Origin: Streptomyces sp. Ncost-T10-10d | GTDB lineage: Bacteria > Actinomycetota > Actinomycetes > Streptomycetales > Streptomycetaceae | Reading direction: 5' to 3' | Length of the DNA stretch: 64,000 nucleotides | Assembly (NCBI RefSeq): GCF_900091955.1 | Contig: NZ_FMDF01000035.1 | Location: forward strand, 1 to 64,000 | The notes under the pieces: model-generated | What the model was told of the DNA's origin: nothing | The model's input: the letters and a program-made list of their open reading frames with translations, nothing else | Databases searched by the model: none | Part shown: positions 8,996 through 16,384 of the stretch, piece by piece | Layout of the letters: each line of letters starts with the position of its first letter | Numbering within the stretch: position 1 is the first letter of the stretch | Program-made: the position numbers and the translations under genes

Positions 8996-10066
8996 TCAGC
9001 CGGTCGTGCGGGGCGGCGGTGCCGTGCTGGCACGCACCACCAGTCGCGACGGCACGGCGAGCGTGCGCGGCGAAGCCGTCGCGTCGCCGAGGGCCAGCAG
9101 CAGCGCCCGGCGGCCGATCTCTTCGAGCGGCAGCCGCACCGTGGTCAACGCGGGCGTGACGTCGCAGGCCACCGGCACATCGTCGAAACCGACGACGGAG
9201 ACATCGGCGGGCACGCTCCGCCCGAGGTCGTCACGGAGCGCCGCGAGCGCCCCGAGCGCCATGGCGTCATTGAGTGCGAAGAGTGCGGTGATCCCCGGCG
9301 ACCTGCGGAACAGCTGCACCGCCGCGGCTCGCCCACCCTCCCGGGTGAAGTCGGCCTCGACGCGATGGCGCTCCTGAACGGAGATGCCCAGTTCGGCCGC
9401 CCGTTCCAGGAAGCCGTGCAGTCGGTCCTGCACGGAGACCAGCGCCAGCGGTCCGCAGATGATACCGATCTCCGTGTGCCCCAGCTGGGCGAGATGCTCG
9501 GCGACCGCCCGGCCACCCTCGCGGTTTCCCGGCGCGATCGTGTCCACCGGAAGATCCTGGTGCGCGACCGCGGTCACCCGGCCGCCCTGCGCCGCGAACG
9601 CCTCCAGTTCCTGGGCGAGCGCGGGACTCCCGCCGGTGAAGCCCGAACCGGCGAGGACGACGGCACGGGCCCGCTGCGCTCGCAGCCGTGCCACGTACTC
9701 CGCATCGAGCCCGGGCTCGTGGAAGGTGCCGGCGAGCATCACGAGGAGCTTGTGGTCGCGGGCGACCTCCATGACACCGGCCGCGACGGCGGAGTAGTAG
9801 GCGTCGTTCACATCGTGCACGATCAGACCGACGATGGACGTCGTGGACTGCACGAGCGCGCGGGCCGGCGCGTTGGACACATAGCGGAGCCGGGCGGCCG
9901 CCTCCAGGACGCGCTCCCGCAGCTCCTGGGTGACGTTGCGGTCGCTGTCGCTGAGGACGCGCGAAGCCGTGGCGAGAGAGACCCCCGCGTCCTGCGCGAC
10001 CTGCTGGAGCGTCACGGCGGACGGTGGGCGGGAACGGGCGGAACGTCGATTGACCTGGCTCTGCAT
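8996..10066 (-). CDS. LacI-family transcriptional regulator
   Basis: A 356-residue LacI/GalR repressor. Seen: HTH VTLQQVAQDAGVSLATASRV near residue 18, hinge region RYVSNAPARALV, then a type-1 periplasmic-binding-like core (IVGLIVHDVNDAYY, VVLAGSGFTGG, GRAVAEHLAQLGHTEIG, VSVVGFDDVPVACDV). ATG at 10066. Its own promoter region holds a palindrome (10085-10100) matching those before the mannosidase operon and the DUF6807 gene, so it most likely autoregulates and governs both. The effector is unknown but should be a sugar of the mannoside pathway. Confidence 0.93.
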   Translation of the reverse strand: MQSQVNRRSARSRPPSAVTLQQVAQDAGVSLATASRVLSDSDRNVTQELRERVLEAAARLRYVSNAPARALVQSTTSIVGLIVHDVNDAYYSAVAAGVMEVARDHKLLVMLAGTFHEPGLDAEYVARLRAQRARAVVLAGSGFTGGSPALAQELEAFAAQGGRVTAVAHQDLPVDTIAPGNREGGRAVAEHLAQLGHTEIGIICGPLALVSVQDRLHGFLERAAELGISVQERHRVEADFTREGGRAAAVQLFRRSPGITALFALNDAMALGALAALRDDLGRSVPADVSVVGFDDVPVACDVTPALTTVRLPLEEIGRRALLLALGDATASPRTLAVPSRLVVRASTAPPPRTTG

Positions 10067-10084
10067 AGGGCTACGATAGCTGCA

Positions 10085-10100
10085 CTGAAAGCGTTTTCCC
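10085..10100. promoter_or_regulatory. LacI-type operator, site 2
   Basis: CTGAAAGCGTTTTCCC, sharing the run AAGCGTTTTCC with site 1. It lies 19 bp upstream of the LacI-family start codon at 10066. Confidence 0.65.
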
Positions 10101-10104
10101 ATTG

Positions 10105-10645
10105 CGTACGCAAGAGGAGACCCGGCACCAGGACCGTCCTGCCGCCCCTCGATCGGCCCGCGCTCCATCGCTCCGGCTCGGTCAGCGGCATCGTGGCCGG
10201 ACAGCGGTAGACGGCATCACCGCGGAAGGCGTACTGCCGCTCGGTCTCCGGGGTGAGCCGGACGCCGAGTCCCGGCGCCCGTGGGGCGAGCAAGCACCCC
10301 GACTCGATGGGGAACGGTTCGACCAGCACGACTCGGCCACCGGATCGGCGAAGACATCACCCGGGTTGGTGACGGCCGGCCGACGACCGAGGACGGGCCG
10401 GTCCAGCACGGGACAGCTGTCGATCCTGACCGAGGTGAGTTGCAGCCGACGGAGCCTGGGAGCTCCGGACACCCGGGCGGCCCTGGGGTTGCCGAGCGCG
10501 ATGTCGGCACCGGCGAGGGCGCGTGCGTCCACCACGGAGGCCGTCCCCGGCTCGGCGAACCACACAGACCGGGCCCGAGATCGCGCAGGCGTGCGCGACC
10601 GGACTCGTCGAGTGACAGTTCCGCGTACAGGCTGACCCCGTCCAT
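10105..10645 (-). pseudogene. Collapsed remnant: 2-hydroxyacid dehydrogenase start joined to enolase-superfamily end
   Basis: From an ATG at 10645, 8 bp after the DUF6807 stop and behind CAAGGGC, the chain begins MDGVSLYAELSLDESGRARL. A frameshift near 10560 is needed to continue as VWFAEPGTASVVDARALAGA, PRLRRLQLTSVRIDS and NPGDVFADPVAES, the N-terminal pattern of D-2-hydroxyacid dehydrogenases. At about 10335 it switches to LVEPFPIESGCLLAPRAPGL, which resembles the C-terminus of mandelate-racemase/enolase-superfamily dehydratases. The NAD-binding core of the first gene and the barrel of the second are absent. The simplest reading is that an operon DUF6807-dehydrogenase-dehydratase lost its middle. 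Family calls come from motif memory, not a search. Confidence 0.6.
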
Positions 10646-10653
10646 GCCCTTGT

Positions 10654-11610
10654 TCACCACGGGTGCTCCGCGAGGTACTCGGCGATCCGCTCCCGGTCCC
10701 ATGCACCGTCCGCGACGGTGACCCGGTAGCGGCGGGACAGGGTGTCGCCCGGGGCCAGCTCCAGTTCGTCGTAGAACGCGAAGGAGGGTGCCACGGCCGC
10801 GAAGGGTTCGTTGCGGACGAACCAGTGTGCCGGGTGGGTCCCGCCCTCTCCCGTGTGATCGTTCTCCGGGGCGTGCTGGAAGATCAGTGTGGCGTGGCCG
10901 TCGGAGCCGTCGTGCTCACCGCTGTAGGCCAGCCACGGCGCCTGCGTCCCCATCAGCTCCGGCCCCGCGCCGTCCGGCCCGAGGATCCGCCCGCCCCGGA
11001 AGGCGCGCGGCCCGCGCCAGAAGAGACCGGTGTAGCCCGCCGCCTTTCGGCCGTGCGTCGTGGGACTGCCGAAGCGCAGCGGCTCGGTACGCCGATTGGT
11101 GATCGCGCTCGACCAGGTCAGCGTCCAACTGCCTCCGGCGCCCACCGCACCAGCGTCGGATTCGGCGTGCTCCACGTCATGCAGGTCGATGATCCGCTGC
11201 TCGTCCGCCCAGTGCGTGCCGTCGTGGTGGCGCCAGCTCAGCCGCTCCGCGATGACCGCGTGTCCGGCGTCCGCCACCACCTCGTCGAACCCGATGTGCG
11301 CCATCGATCCGACCCGTTCGGGCAGCGGCCGGTAGTCCTGGCCGTGAACGTAGGTGTTGCCTCCCCACAGGTTCTGCCCGGACAGATGGGAGGCCGTCAT
11401 CTGAACGCCCTTGTGCCAGCGGTGATCATTGGGCCGATAGTCGGTGACAACGTTATCGGTCAGTGTGCGCATGGGGTGGACGTAAGGCTTCGGGGCCTCC
11501 CAGGCCGCCTCCGGGCGGTAGACATAGCTGATCAGATCGATACCGCCCCGCTCCTCCGTGACCGTGATCCGGTCCCCGTGGGCGTGCGTGATGCGCAGTG
11601 GACTGCTCAT
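10654..11610 (-). CDS. DUF6807 (PmoA-like) protein
   Basis: A 318-residue protein of the family often labelled PmoA (the methane-monooxygenase name is a misnomer here). Seen: HPMRTLTDNVVTDYRPNDH near residue 45, GVQMTASHLSGQNLWGGNTY near 68, WTLTWSSAITN, SPTTHGRKAAGYTGLFWRG near 185 and the His-rich FQHAPENDHTGEGGTHPAHW near 255. No signal peptide. Genes of this family commonly sit beside Gfo/Idh/MocA dehydrogenases in sugar loci, which fits here; the enzymatic role is not established. ATG at 11610, 24 bp downstream of LacI-type site 3. It probably once headed a longer operon whose downstream genes have decayed. Confidence 0.8.
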   Translation of the reverse strand: MSSPLRITHAHGDRITVTEERGGIDLISYVYRPEAAWEAPKPYVHPMRTLTDNVVTDYRPNDHRWHKGVQMTASHLSGQNLWGGNTYVHGQDYRPLPERVGSMAHIGFDEVVADAGHAVIAERLSWRHHDGTHWADEQRIIDLHDVEHAESDAGAVGAGGSWTLTWSSAITNRRTEPLRFGSPTTHGRKAAGYTGLFWRGPRAFRGGRILGPDGAGPELMGTQAPWLAYSGEHDGSDGHATLIFQHAPENDHTGEGGTHPAHWFVRNEPFAAVAPSFAFYDELELAPGDTLSRRYRVTVADGAWDRERIAEYLAEHPW

Positions 11611-11633
11611 GTCCCAAGTCTCCTGGGTAGGGC

Positions 11634-11649
11634 TGGAAAGCGCTTACCG
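11634..11649. promoter_or_regulatory. LacI-type operator, site 3
   Basis: TGGAAAGCGCTTACCG, containing the near-perfect palindrome GGAAAGCGCTTACC. It lies 24 bp upstream of the DUF6807 start and is the most symmetric of the three related sites. Confidence 0.7.
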
Positions 11650-11924
11650 AAACCTAGGCCCTGCGCCGGAGGGCGTCAACAAGCCTCCATGAGTGGGCGG
11701 TGCATCCCGGGTCGGGCGTTGCTCAGCCGCGGGCGATCGATCCCGGATGCGCGTACGGAGGACCGCCCATGCGTTCCGGACATCGTCCGAGGCCCGTGAA
11801 CTTCTCCGGCGGGAAGGAGTCGCCGTGATCGACTGTCGCGGTGTCCGACGGAATTGGCCGGAGGCGGCCATGTCGTGACGCAGGGTGACTGACGGGGTGC
11901 CTTTCCTCCGCCGGCCGAAGTGCC

Positions 11925-13304
11925 TCAGGGCGTGAGGTAGGAGTGGAAGACGCCCTCCGGGTCGTACCGTGCCCTCAGGTCCTGCAGCCGTCGCCAGTCA
12001 CGCGCCGTGTACGACCGCTCAGCGCGGGCGGGACCGGCGCTGAGGTCGGCCTCGGCGATGTAATGCCCCGTCCCGAGGGGCTCCACGGCGCCCATCGCGT
12101 CACGCAGCCAGCGGACGTTGATGTCGTCCTCCGCGGGATCGTCCCAGATGGCGTACGGGACGACGTAGCTCGATCCGAGCACCGAGAACGCCATGTCGCG
12201 CAGCAGTTCCTCATTGTGAGACGCGGGCGATACGGGTGCCAGGACGAGGGAATTGTCGGAGGGGGCGCTCTCCACCGCGTGGCCGAGCCGGGACAGCAGC
12301 GTCCCGAGGCCGGATTCCGACCACAGGGTGTCGGCTGCGTAGCGGCGATGTGCGGGCCATGTGTCGCGGGAGGCCGCATAGAGGGCATCGGGGGATGTCG
12401 GCTCGCCCGCCTCGCGGAAGAGGGATCGATCGGCGAAGGGGCATTCCCGGAGCGGCCCGAGATCCTGGACGGCCTGCTCGCGCGAATCTGCGAAAGCGGT
12501 GGCCATGACGGTGATCACCTTCGGCCGCGGCCTCGCTTTCGTCATGTGCCGGGCGGCTGTTGCGAGTACGAGCGACAATTCCACGGTCGGCTTGAGCTCA
12601 TGCGCGGTTTCGACCGCCCAGTTCGTCACCTCTTCGAGATCCGCGAGGGGAAAGGCATACGTGGTCGACATGACAGCCCCGGGAAGCCGGTGCAGACGGA
12701 GGTGAAAGCGGGTGACGACGGCGAAGAAGCCCGGACCCGCTCCGCGCGCCGCCCAGAACAGGTCGGGATTCTCGTCCTTGTTGCACCGGACCGTTTCACC
12801 GTCCGCAGTCACGGCTTCGACTTCCTGGACGCTCCGACAGGCCGGCCCCAGGGCGCCGGAATTCCAGCCGAGACCTCCGCTCAGGAGATATCCGCCTACG
12901 GCGACCGACCCGCAATGCCCCGTGGGAAAGGAAAAGCCGCGTTCAGCGAGTTGCGGAGCGAGTTCGCTGCCGGTGACAGCGGGCTGCACGGTCGCCGTCG
13001 CGGAAGCCGCGTCGATCTCGCACCGCCGGAGCCGGGAGAGGTCGATGAGCATCCCGTCGGAACGGACGGAAGACCCGCACCAGCTGTGCCCGCCCGCCCG
13101 TACCGCGATGCGGAGTCCGTGGGAACGAGCCAGTCCGATGGCTGCGGGAACATCTCGCTCCGAAGCAGCACGGACGATCAGTTCCGGGAACCGCTCGGGC
13201 TTGAGCCCGTTCCACACCATGCCCGCCAGGACCGCTTCGTAGCCGGCATCGCCGCGCCGGACGAGCTCCCCTTCGATTTCTCTGGCCAGTTCTCTGTCGC
13301 GCAT
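11925..13304 (-). CDS. FAD-binding oxidoreductase, berberine-bridge (BBE) type
   Basis: A 459-residue flavoprotein oxidase of the PCMH/BBE class. Seen: VRAGGHSWCGSSV near residue 90, whose His is the usual histidyl-FAD attachment, and FPTGHCGSVAVGGYLLSGG near 150, whose Cys fits the second, cysteinyl attachment of bicovalent members. WAARGAGPGFFAVVTRF near 208 and the C-terminal BBE motif YDPEGVFHSY are also present. GTG 13307 and ATG 13304 are adjacent; ATG is preferred for spacing to GGAAG. No signal peptide. Such enzymes oxidise sugars or secondary-metabolite alcohols; the substrate here cannot be told. The upstream ABM-domain gene is 68 bp away on the same strand. Confidence 0.87.
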   Translation of the reverse strand: MRDRELAREIEGELVRRGDAGYEAVLAGMVWNGLKPERFPELIVRAASERDVPAAIGLARSHGLRIAVRAGGHSWCGSSVRSDGMLIDLSRLRRCEIDAASATATVQPAVTGSELAPQLAERGFSFPTGHCGSVAVGGYLLSGGLGWNSGALGPACRSVQEVEAVTADGETVRCNKDENPDLFWAARGAGPGFFAVVTRFHLRLHRLPGAVMSTTYAFPLADLEEVTNWAVETAHELKPTVELSLVLATAARHMTKARPRPKVITVMATAFADSREQAVQDLGPLRECPFADRSLFREAGEPTSPDALYAASRDTWPAHRRYAADTLWSESGLGTLLSRLGHAVESAPSDNSLVLAPVSPASHNEELLRDMAFSVLGSSYVVPYAIWDDPAEDDINVRWLRDAMGAVEPLGTGHYIAEADLSAGPARAERSYTARDWRRLQDLRARYDPEGVFHSYLTP

Positions 13305-13372
13305 CACGGAACTTCCGGACTTTCACGGGCAACGGCCGCGGACGAAGCTGAAGACGGTGGTGTGGAGTACCC

Positions 13373-14338
13373 CTAGCTCGTGGTCAGGCCGAAGATGGTG
13401 ATGATCACCAGGCAGCACACTGCTACGACCGCGGCGCCCGCCACATGGACGCCGACGGATCGTGCCCGGCCGGGCAGCAGCCAGAAGGCGAGCGCTCGGG
13501 TGACCAGCGGCATGAGCAACCAGGTCAGCACACTGACACTCAGTACGTTGCTGATGAACAGAGCGAGGTACCCCGGCACTTCGAGGCGACCGAGCCAGTC
13601 ACCGACCGTCAGGTTCAGGATCATCACCGTGGGATACAGGGCCAGTACCACGGACATGGCCTGCTTCCAGTTGGCGGGAGCCCCTTCTCCCGCGCCCTCA
13701 CCGAAGCGGAACCATGCGCCGAACGCCGACCTGATCTTGCGCACGTCGTAGGAACCGAAGTAGTCACGCCCTTCCGTCAGAAGCTTCTCGCGCGCCTCGG
13801 AGCTGAGCCATTCCTCAAGGTGTGCGCGTGTGTCGAAGCGGAAGGCAACCACCCAACGGTCCTGAACCCCCTTGACCGGCTTGAAAAGCTCCGACCCCAT
13901 GAAACCAGGATGCCTCTCCTGTTCCTTGAGGACCTTGTCCTGCCAGCGCATGAACTCCCGCTCGAACCCCGGCCGTACGTCATGCGAGACGACCGCCGTG
14001 ACGACATCCTCGGTCGGCGTGCCACCGGAAAGCACCTCTTGCGTGGGGGTTCCGTCGAACAGCGGACGTCCCTCGTCGAGGAGCTGCCGACGCGCATTCG
14101 AGTCCAGCCACTCGGTCAACTGCTCGACACGGGAGAAGCGGAATACGACGACCCACTCATTCTCCTCACCGGAGGCCGGCGGGTACAACTCCGTTCCCTG
14201 GAACCCGTCGAAGCCGCGCACGACCTCGTTGGTCTTCTCCTGCCAGCGCTTGTAGTCCTCAACCCGGCCGGCCCGGACTCTCTGGGAAGTCACGACCGTT
14301 GCGCTGCCGCTGGGGTCGCGGCTTGCACGGGTACTCAT
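13373..14338 (-). CDS. Tandem antibiotic-biosynthesis-monooxygenase (ABM) domain membrane protein
   Basis: A 321-residue protein with two ABM ferredoxin-like domains (about residues 12-100 and 107-200). Each has the pattern of a Trp-Gln kernel (YKRWQEKTNEV, FMRWQDKVLKEQ), a WVV[VA]FRF strand, and a helix ending EWL. About three hydrophobic segments follow (ALYPTVMILNLTVGDWL, LALFISNVLSVSVLTWLL, GAAVVAVCCLVIITIFGL). This layout is known from streptomycete conserved proteins of undetermined role; heme degradation or monooxygenation is not supported because the membrane tail is unusual. ATG 14338 has no Shine-Dalgarno, and a -10 box ends 7 nt before it, so a leaderless mRNA is likely. Divergent from the deaminase gene. 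Confidence 0.83.
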   Translation of the reverse strand: MSTRASRDPSGSATVVTSQRVRAGRVEDYKRWQEKTNEVVRGFDGFQGTELYPPASGEENEWVVVFRFSRVEQLTEWLDSNARRQLLDEGRPLFDGTPTQEVLSGGTPTEDVVTAVVSHDVRPGFEREFMRWQDKVLKEQERHPGFMGSELFKPVKGVQDRWVVAFRFDTRAHLEEWLSSEAREKLLTEGRDYFGSYDVRKIRSAFGAWFRFGEGAGEGAPANWKQAMSVVLALYPTVMILNLTVGDWLGRLEVPGYLALFISNVLSVSVLTWLLMPLVTRALAFWLLPGRARSVGVHVAGAAVVAVCCLVIITIFGLTTS

Positions 14339-14345
14339 GCGGAGT

Positions 14346-14375
14346 AGTCTAGTTGCAAAGGGAGTTATCGGGCAA
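14346..14375 (-). promoter_or_regulatory. Probable promoter for a leaderless ABM-protein mRNA
   Basis: On the minus strand TTGCCC (14375-14370), an 18-bp spacer and TAGACT (14351-14346), with 7 nt to the ATG at 14338. No ribosome-binding site lies in the gap, so transcription would begin at or next to the start codon. Confidence 0.55.
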
Positions 14376-14417
14376 ATGGGGGAAAATTGGCGCCTCGATG
14401 AGCGGGAGGATCTTGAG

Positions 14418-14984
14418 ATGGGACACAAGGAGTTCATGGCCGAAGCGGTCCGACTGGCCACCGAGTCCGTCGACAAGGGCTGGGGCGGGCCGTTCGGCGC
14501 GGTGATCACCAACGACGGCGAGATCATCGCGCGCGGGCAGAATCGTGTACTTCTCACAGCCGACCCGACGGCGCACGGCGAAATAGAAGCCATTCGCAAG
14601 GCCGTTCAGCTGTTCAATCCGGAGGCGCCCACCATCGCCGAGGACTATCAGGATGCATACACCCTGAAACTGGTGCCTCGCCCCGAGGGTTCCCCCGACC
14701 TCGTGCCCGAACGTGCCCGCATGCTGCAGGGGTGCACGATCTACACCAGTGGTGCTCCGTGCCCGATGTGCATGAGTGCCATTTACTGGTCCCGGATCGG
14801 TACGGTCTACTACAGCTGCGACTGGAAGGCGACTCAGGAGATCGGTTTCGACGATGTCTTCCAGTACGAGGACTTCGTGAAGCCCCCGGACCAGCGGAGC
14901 ATCACGCTCCAGCAACTCCACCCCGAGCTGGGGGCCACGTCCTACGAGGCGTGGACGAACAAGGCGAACAGGCATCCGTACTGA
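14418..14984 (+). CDS. Guanine/cytidine-type nucleoside deaminase
   Basis: A 188-residue zinc-dependent deaminase of the CDA fold. Seen: PFGAVITNDGEIIARGQN near residue 25, the zinc and proton-transfer motif TAHGEIEAIR near 53 (His and catalytic Glu), and PCPMCMSAIYWSRIG near 114 (zinc Cys pair). An insert of roughly 35 residues between the motifs (containing LKLVPRPEGSPDLVPERAR) makes it longer than standard guanine deaminases of about 155 residues. GGGAGGA lies 7 nt before the ATG at 14418, which settles the start. Reaction expected: hydrolytic removal of an exocyclic amino group from a purine or pyrimidine; which base is not determined. Confidence 0.87.
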   Translation: MGHKEFMAEAVRLATESVDKGWGGPFGAVITNDGEIIARGQNRVLLTADPTAHGEIEAIRKAVQLFNPEAPTIAEDYQDAYTLKLVPRPEGSPDLVPERARMLQGCTIYTSGAPCPMCMSAIYWSRIGTVYYSCDWKATQEIGFDDVFQYEDFVKPPDQRSITLQQLHPELGATSYEAWTNKANRHPY

Positions 14985-15114
14985 GGCGGTTCGGAACGAG
15001 AGCAGACCAGCGATCGCCGCGTCGTAGATGAAGCCGGGGTGTCGAAGCCCGGCGGCCGACGTCCTGCCGCTCACTCATGGAAGGGCAGCAAGGCGCCGGC
15101 CGTTTTCTGAGGCA

Positions 15115-15198
15115 GGTACTGCGTGACACAGGTACTGCGTGACACAGGTGTTGCGCATGGTACTACGTGACACGTGTACTACGTGACGCAGGTACTAC
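15115..15198. repeat. Degenerate tandem repeats of a 16-bp unit
   Basis: Two exact copies of GGTACTGCGTGACACA are followed by diverged copies such as GGTACTACGTGACACG and TACTACGTGACGCA, ending at the stop codon of the DUF6381 gene. Each unit contains CGTGACRC, so the array might be a protein-binding site or replication-slippage debris. Confidence 0.7.
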
Positions 15199-15386
15199 TT
15201 CGGCGGGCGGGCTTTCTTGCTGCCGACGTTGCCCTGCTGGTCACTCTGCTCCTGCAGCTTCTGGGCCTTCTCCTGGAGCCGCCGGCGCTGCTCAGGGTCG
15301 GTGGTGCGCTCAGCGGCCTCGGTCATGTGCCGGGCCTTCTCGCGCAGCTCCTGCGCACGGTCACCGGATTCACGTGCAACGCTCAT
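15195..15386 (-). CDS. Small DUF6381 family protein
   Basis: A 63-residue, highly charged, helical protein beginning MSVARESGDRAQELREKARH and continuing with Glu/Gln/Arg-rich heptad-like sequence (EQRRRLQEKAQKLQEQSDQ), then a basic tail ending KKARPPK. This matches my recollection of DUF6381, a small streptomycete family without known function. Two adjacent ATGs exist (15389 and 15386); the second has AAGGAG at proper spacing. No signal peptide, no Cys. It may form a coiled coil. The tandem repeats of the preceding entry start at its stop codon. Confidence 0.7.
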   Translation of the reverse strand: MSVARESGDRAQELREKARHMTEAAERTTDPEQRRRLQEKAQKLQEQSDQQGNVGSKKARPPK

Positions 15387-15518
15387 CATCGCTCCTTGTG
15401 CGGTTGGGAAGAGCTTGCTCCATCAGAGAACCAGCGTCGCCGGTTCACCGCACCTCGAATCGTCACTCAGCGTTACGGAGTGCCGTGGGGGCGGTGCGGC
15501 GCTGGCATGATCGAGGGC

Positions 15519-16211
15519 ATGAACGAGAGCATCATCGCCGCGTGTGACGGGGCATCGAAGGGCAATCCGGGGCCTGCGGCCTGGGCGTGGGTCGTGGCCG
15601 ATGCGCAGGGGCGACCGGAGCGCTGGGAAGCGGGTCCGCTGGGGACCGCCACCAACAATGTCGCCGAACTCACGGCGTTGAAGGAGCTGTTGGAGTCCAT
15701 GGATCCGTCCGTGGGGATCGAGGTACGGATGGATTCGCAGTACGCGATGAACGCGGTGACGAAGTGGCTGCCGGGATGGAAGCGCAACGGCTGGAAGACC
15801 TCGGCCGGAAAGCCGGTGGCCAACCGTGACCTGGTGTCCCGCATCGACGCCCTGCTGACCGGCCGGACCGTGGACTTCGTCTATGTGCCCGCCCACCAGG
15901 TGGACGGAGATCCGCTCAACGCCCTCGCCGACCAGGCGGCCAGCGAGGCCGCTGTGGCGCAGCGGCCGGCTGGTACCGCGCACGGGTCGCAACTGCCGAC
16001 GCCCGCTCCGGCCAGGGCGACCGAGGGGCGGGGCAGGAGTGCTCCGGCGAAGAAGGCAGGAGGCGCGGCACGCTCCGCACGCTCCGGTGGAACCATCCGG
16101 GCCAAGTTCGCGGGCCGCTGCCACTGCGGAAAGCCTTACGCGGCACAGGAGATGATCGCCAAGAACCCGAACGGCTGGGGGCACCCGGAGTGCCGTGCCG
16201 TGCCCGCTTGA
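15519..16211 (+). CDS. Ribonuclease H family protein with Cys/His C-terminal tail
   Basis: A 230-residue RNase HI-like protein. Seen: first catalytic Asp in AACDGASKGNPGPAAWAW near residue 8, Glu in NNVAELTALKELLE near 46, Asp in RMDSQYAMNAV near 70, and the basic-patch helix KWLPGWKRNGWKTSAGKPV. The last catalytic Asp is probably in GDPLNALADQAA. Expected to cleave RNA in RNA-DNA hybrids. After a Pro/Ala/Arg-rich linker, residues about 190-230 carry GRCHCGKPYAAQEMI and GWGHPECRAV, a possible small metal-binding knuckle not found in standard RNase HI (about 155 residues). An upstream in-frame ATG at 15507 is an alternative start. A strong hairpin follows the stop. Confidence 0.87.
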   Translation: MNESIIAACDGASKGNPGPAAWAWVVADAQGRPERWEAGPLGTATNNVAELTALKELLESMDPSVGIEVRMDSQYAMNAVTKWLPGWKRNGWKTSAGKPVANRDLVSRIDALLTGRTVDFVYVPAHQVDGDPLNALADQAASEAAVAQRPAGTAHGSQLPTPAPARATEGRGRSAPAKKAGGAARSARSGGTIRAKFAGRCHCGKPYAAQEMIAKNPNGWGHPECRAVPA

Positions 16212-16219
16212 GGCGCGGT

Positions 16220-16254
16220 CCGTCGGGCCCGCGCACCCGGTGCGGGCCCGACGG
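16220..16254 (+). terminator. Terminator after RNase H gene
   Basis: CCGTCGGGCCCGC pairs perfectly with GCGGGCCCGACGG across a 9-nt loop, starting 9 bp past the RNase H stop. Confidence 0.75.
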
Positions 16255-16384
16255 AGGCGGATCGCCGGCCGGAGCGGGCGAGTAGCCACGCGAAATGGGG
16301 CCCGCGTGCCATGATGCGGCTCCGACAGCGGCGTCCGCAGTGCTCTGCCGAGGCCGCCGGCAACGGCGACACGCTGGGGGGCGT

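Noticed and set aside
11650..11924. Short frames on both strands (about 60-75 codons)
   Set aside because: No recognised motif and no convincing ribosome-binding site. One plus-strand stretch (REGVAVIDCRGVRRNWPE) looks protein-like but could not be tied to a family.
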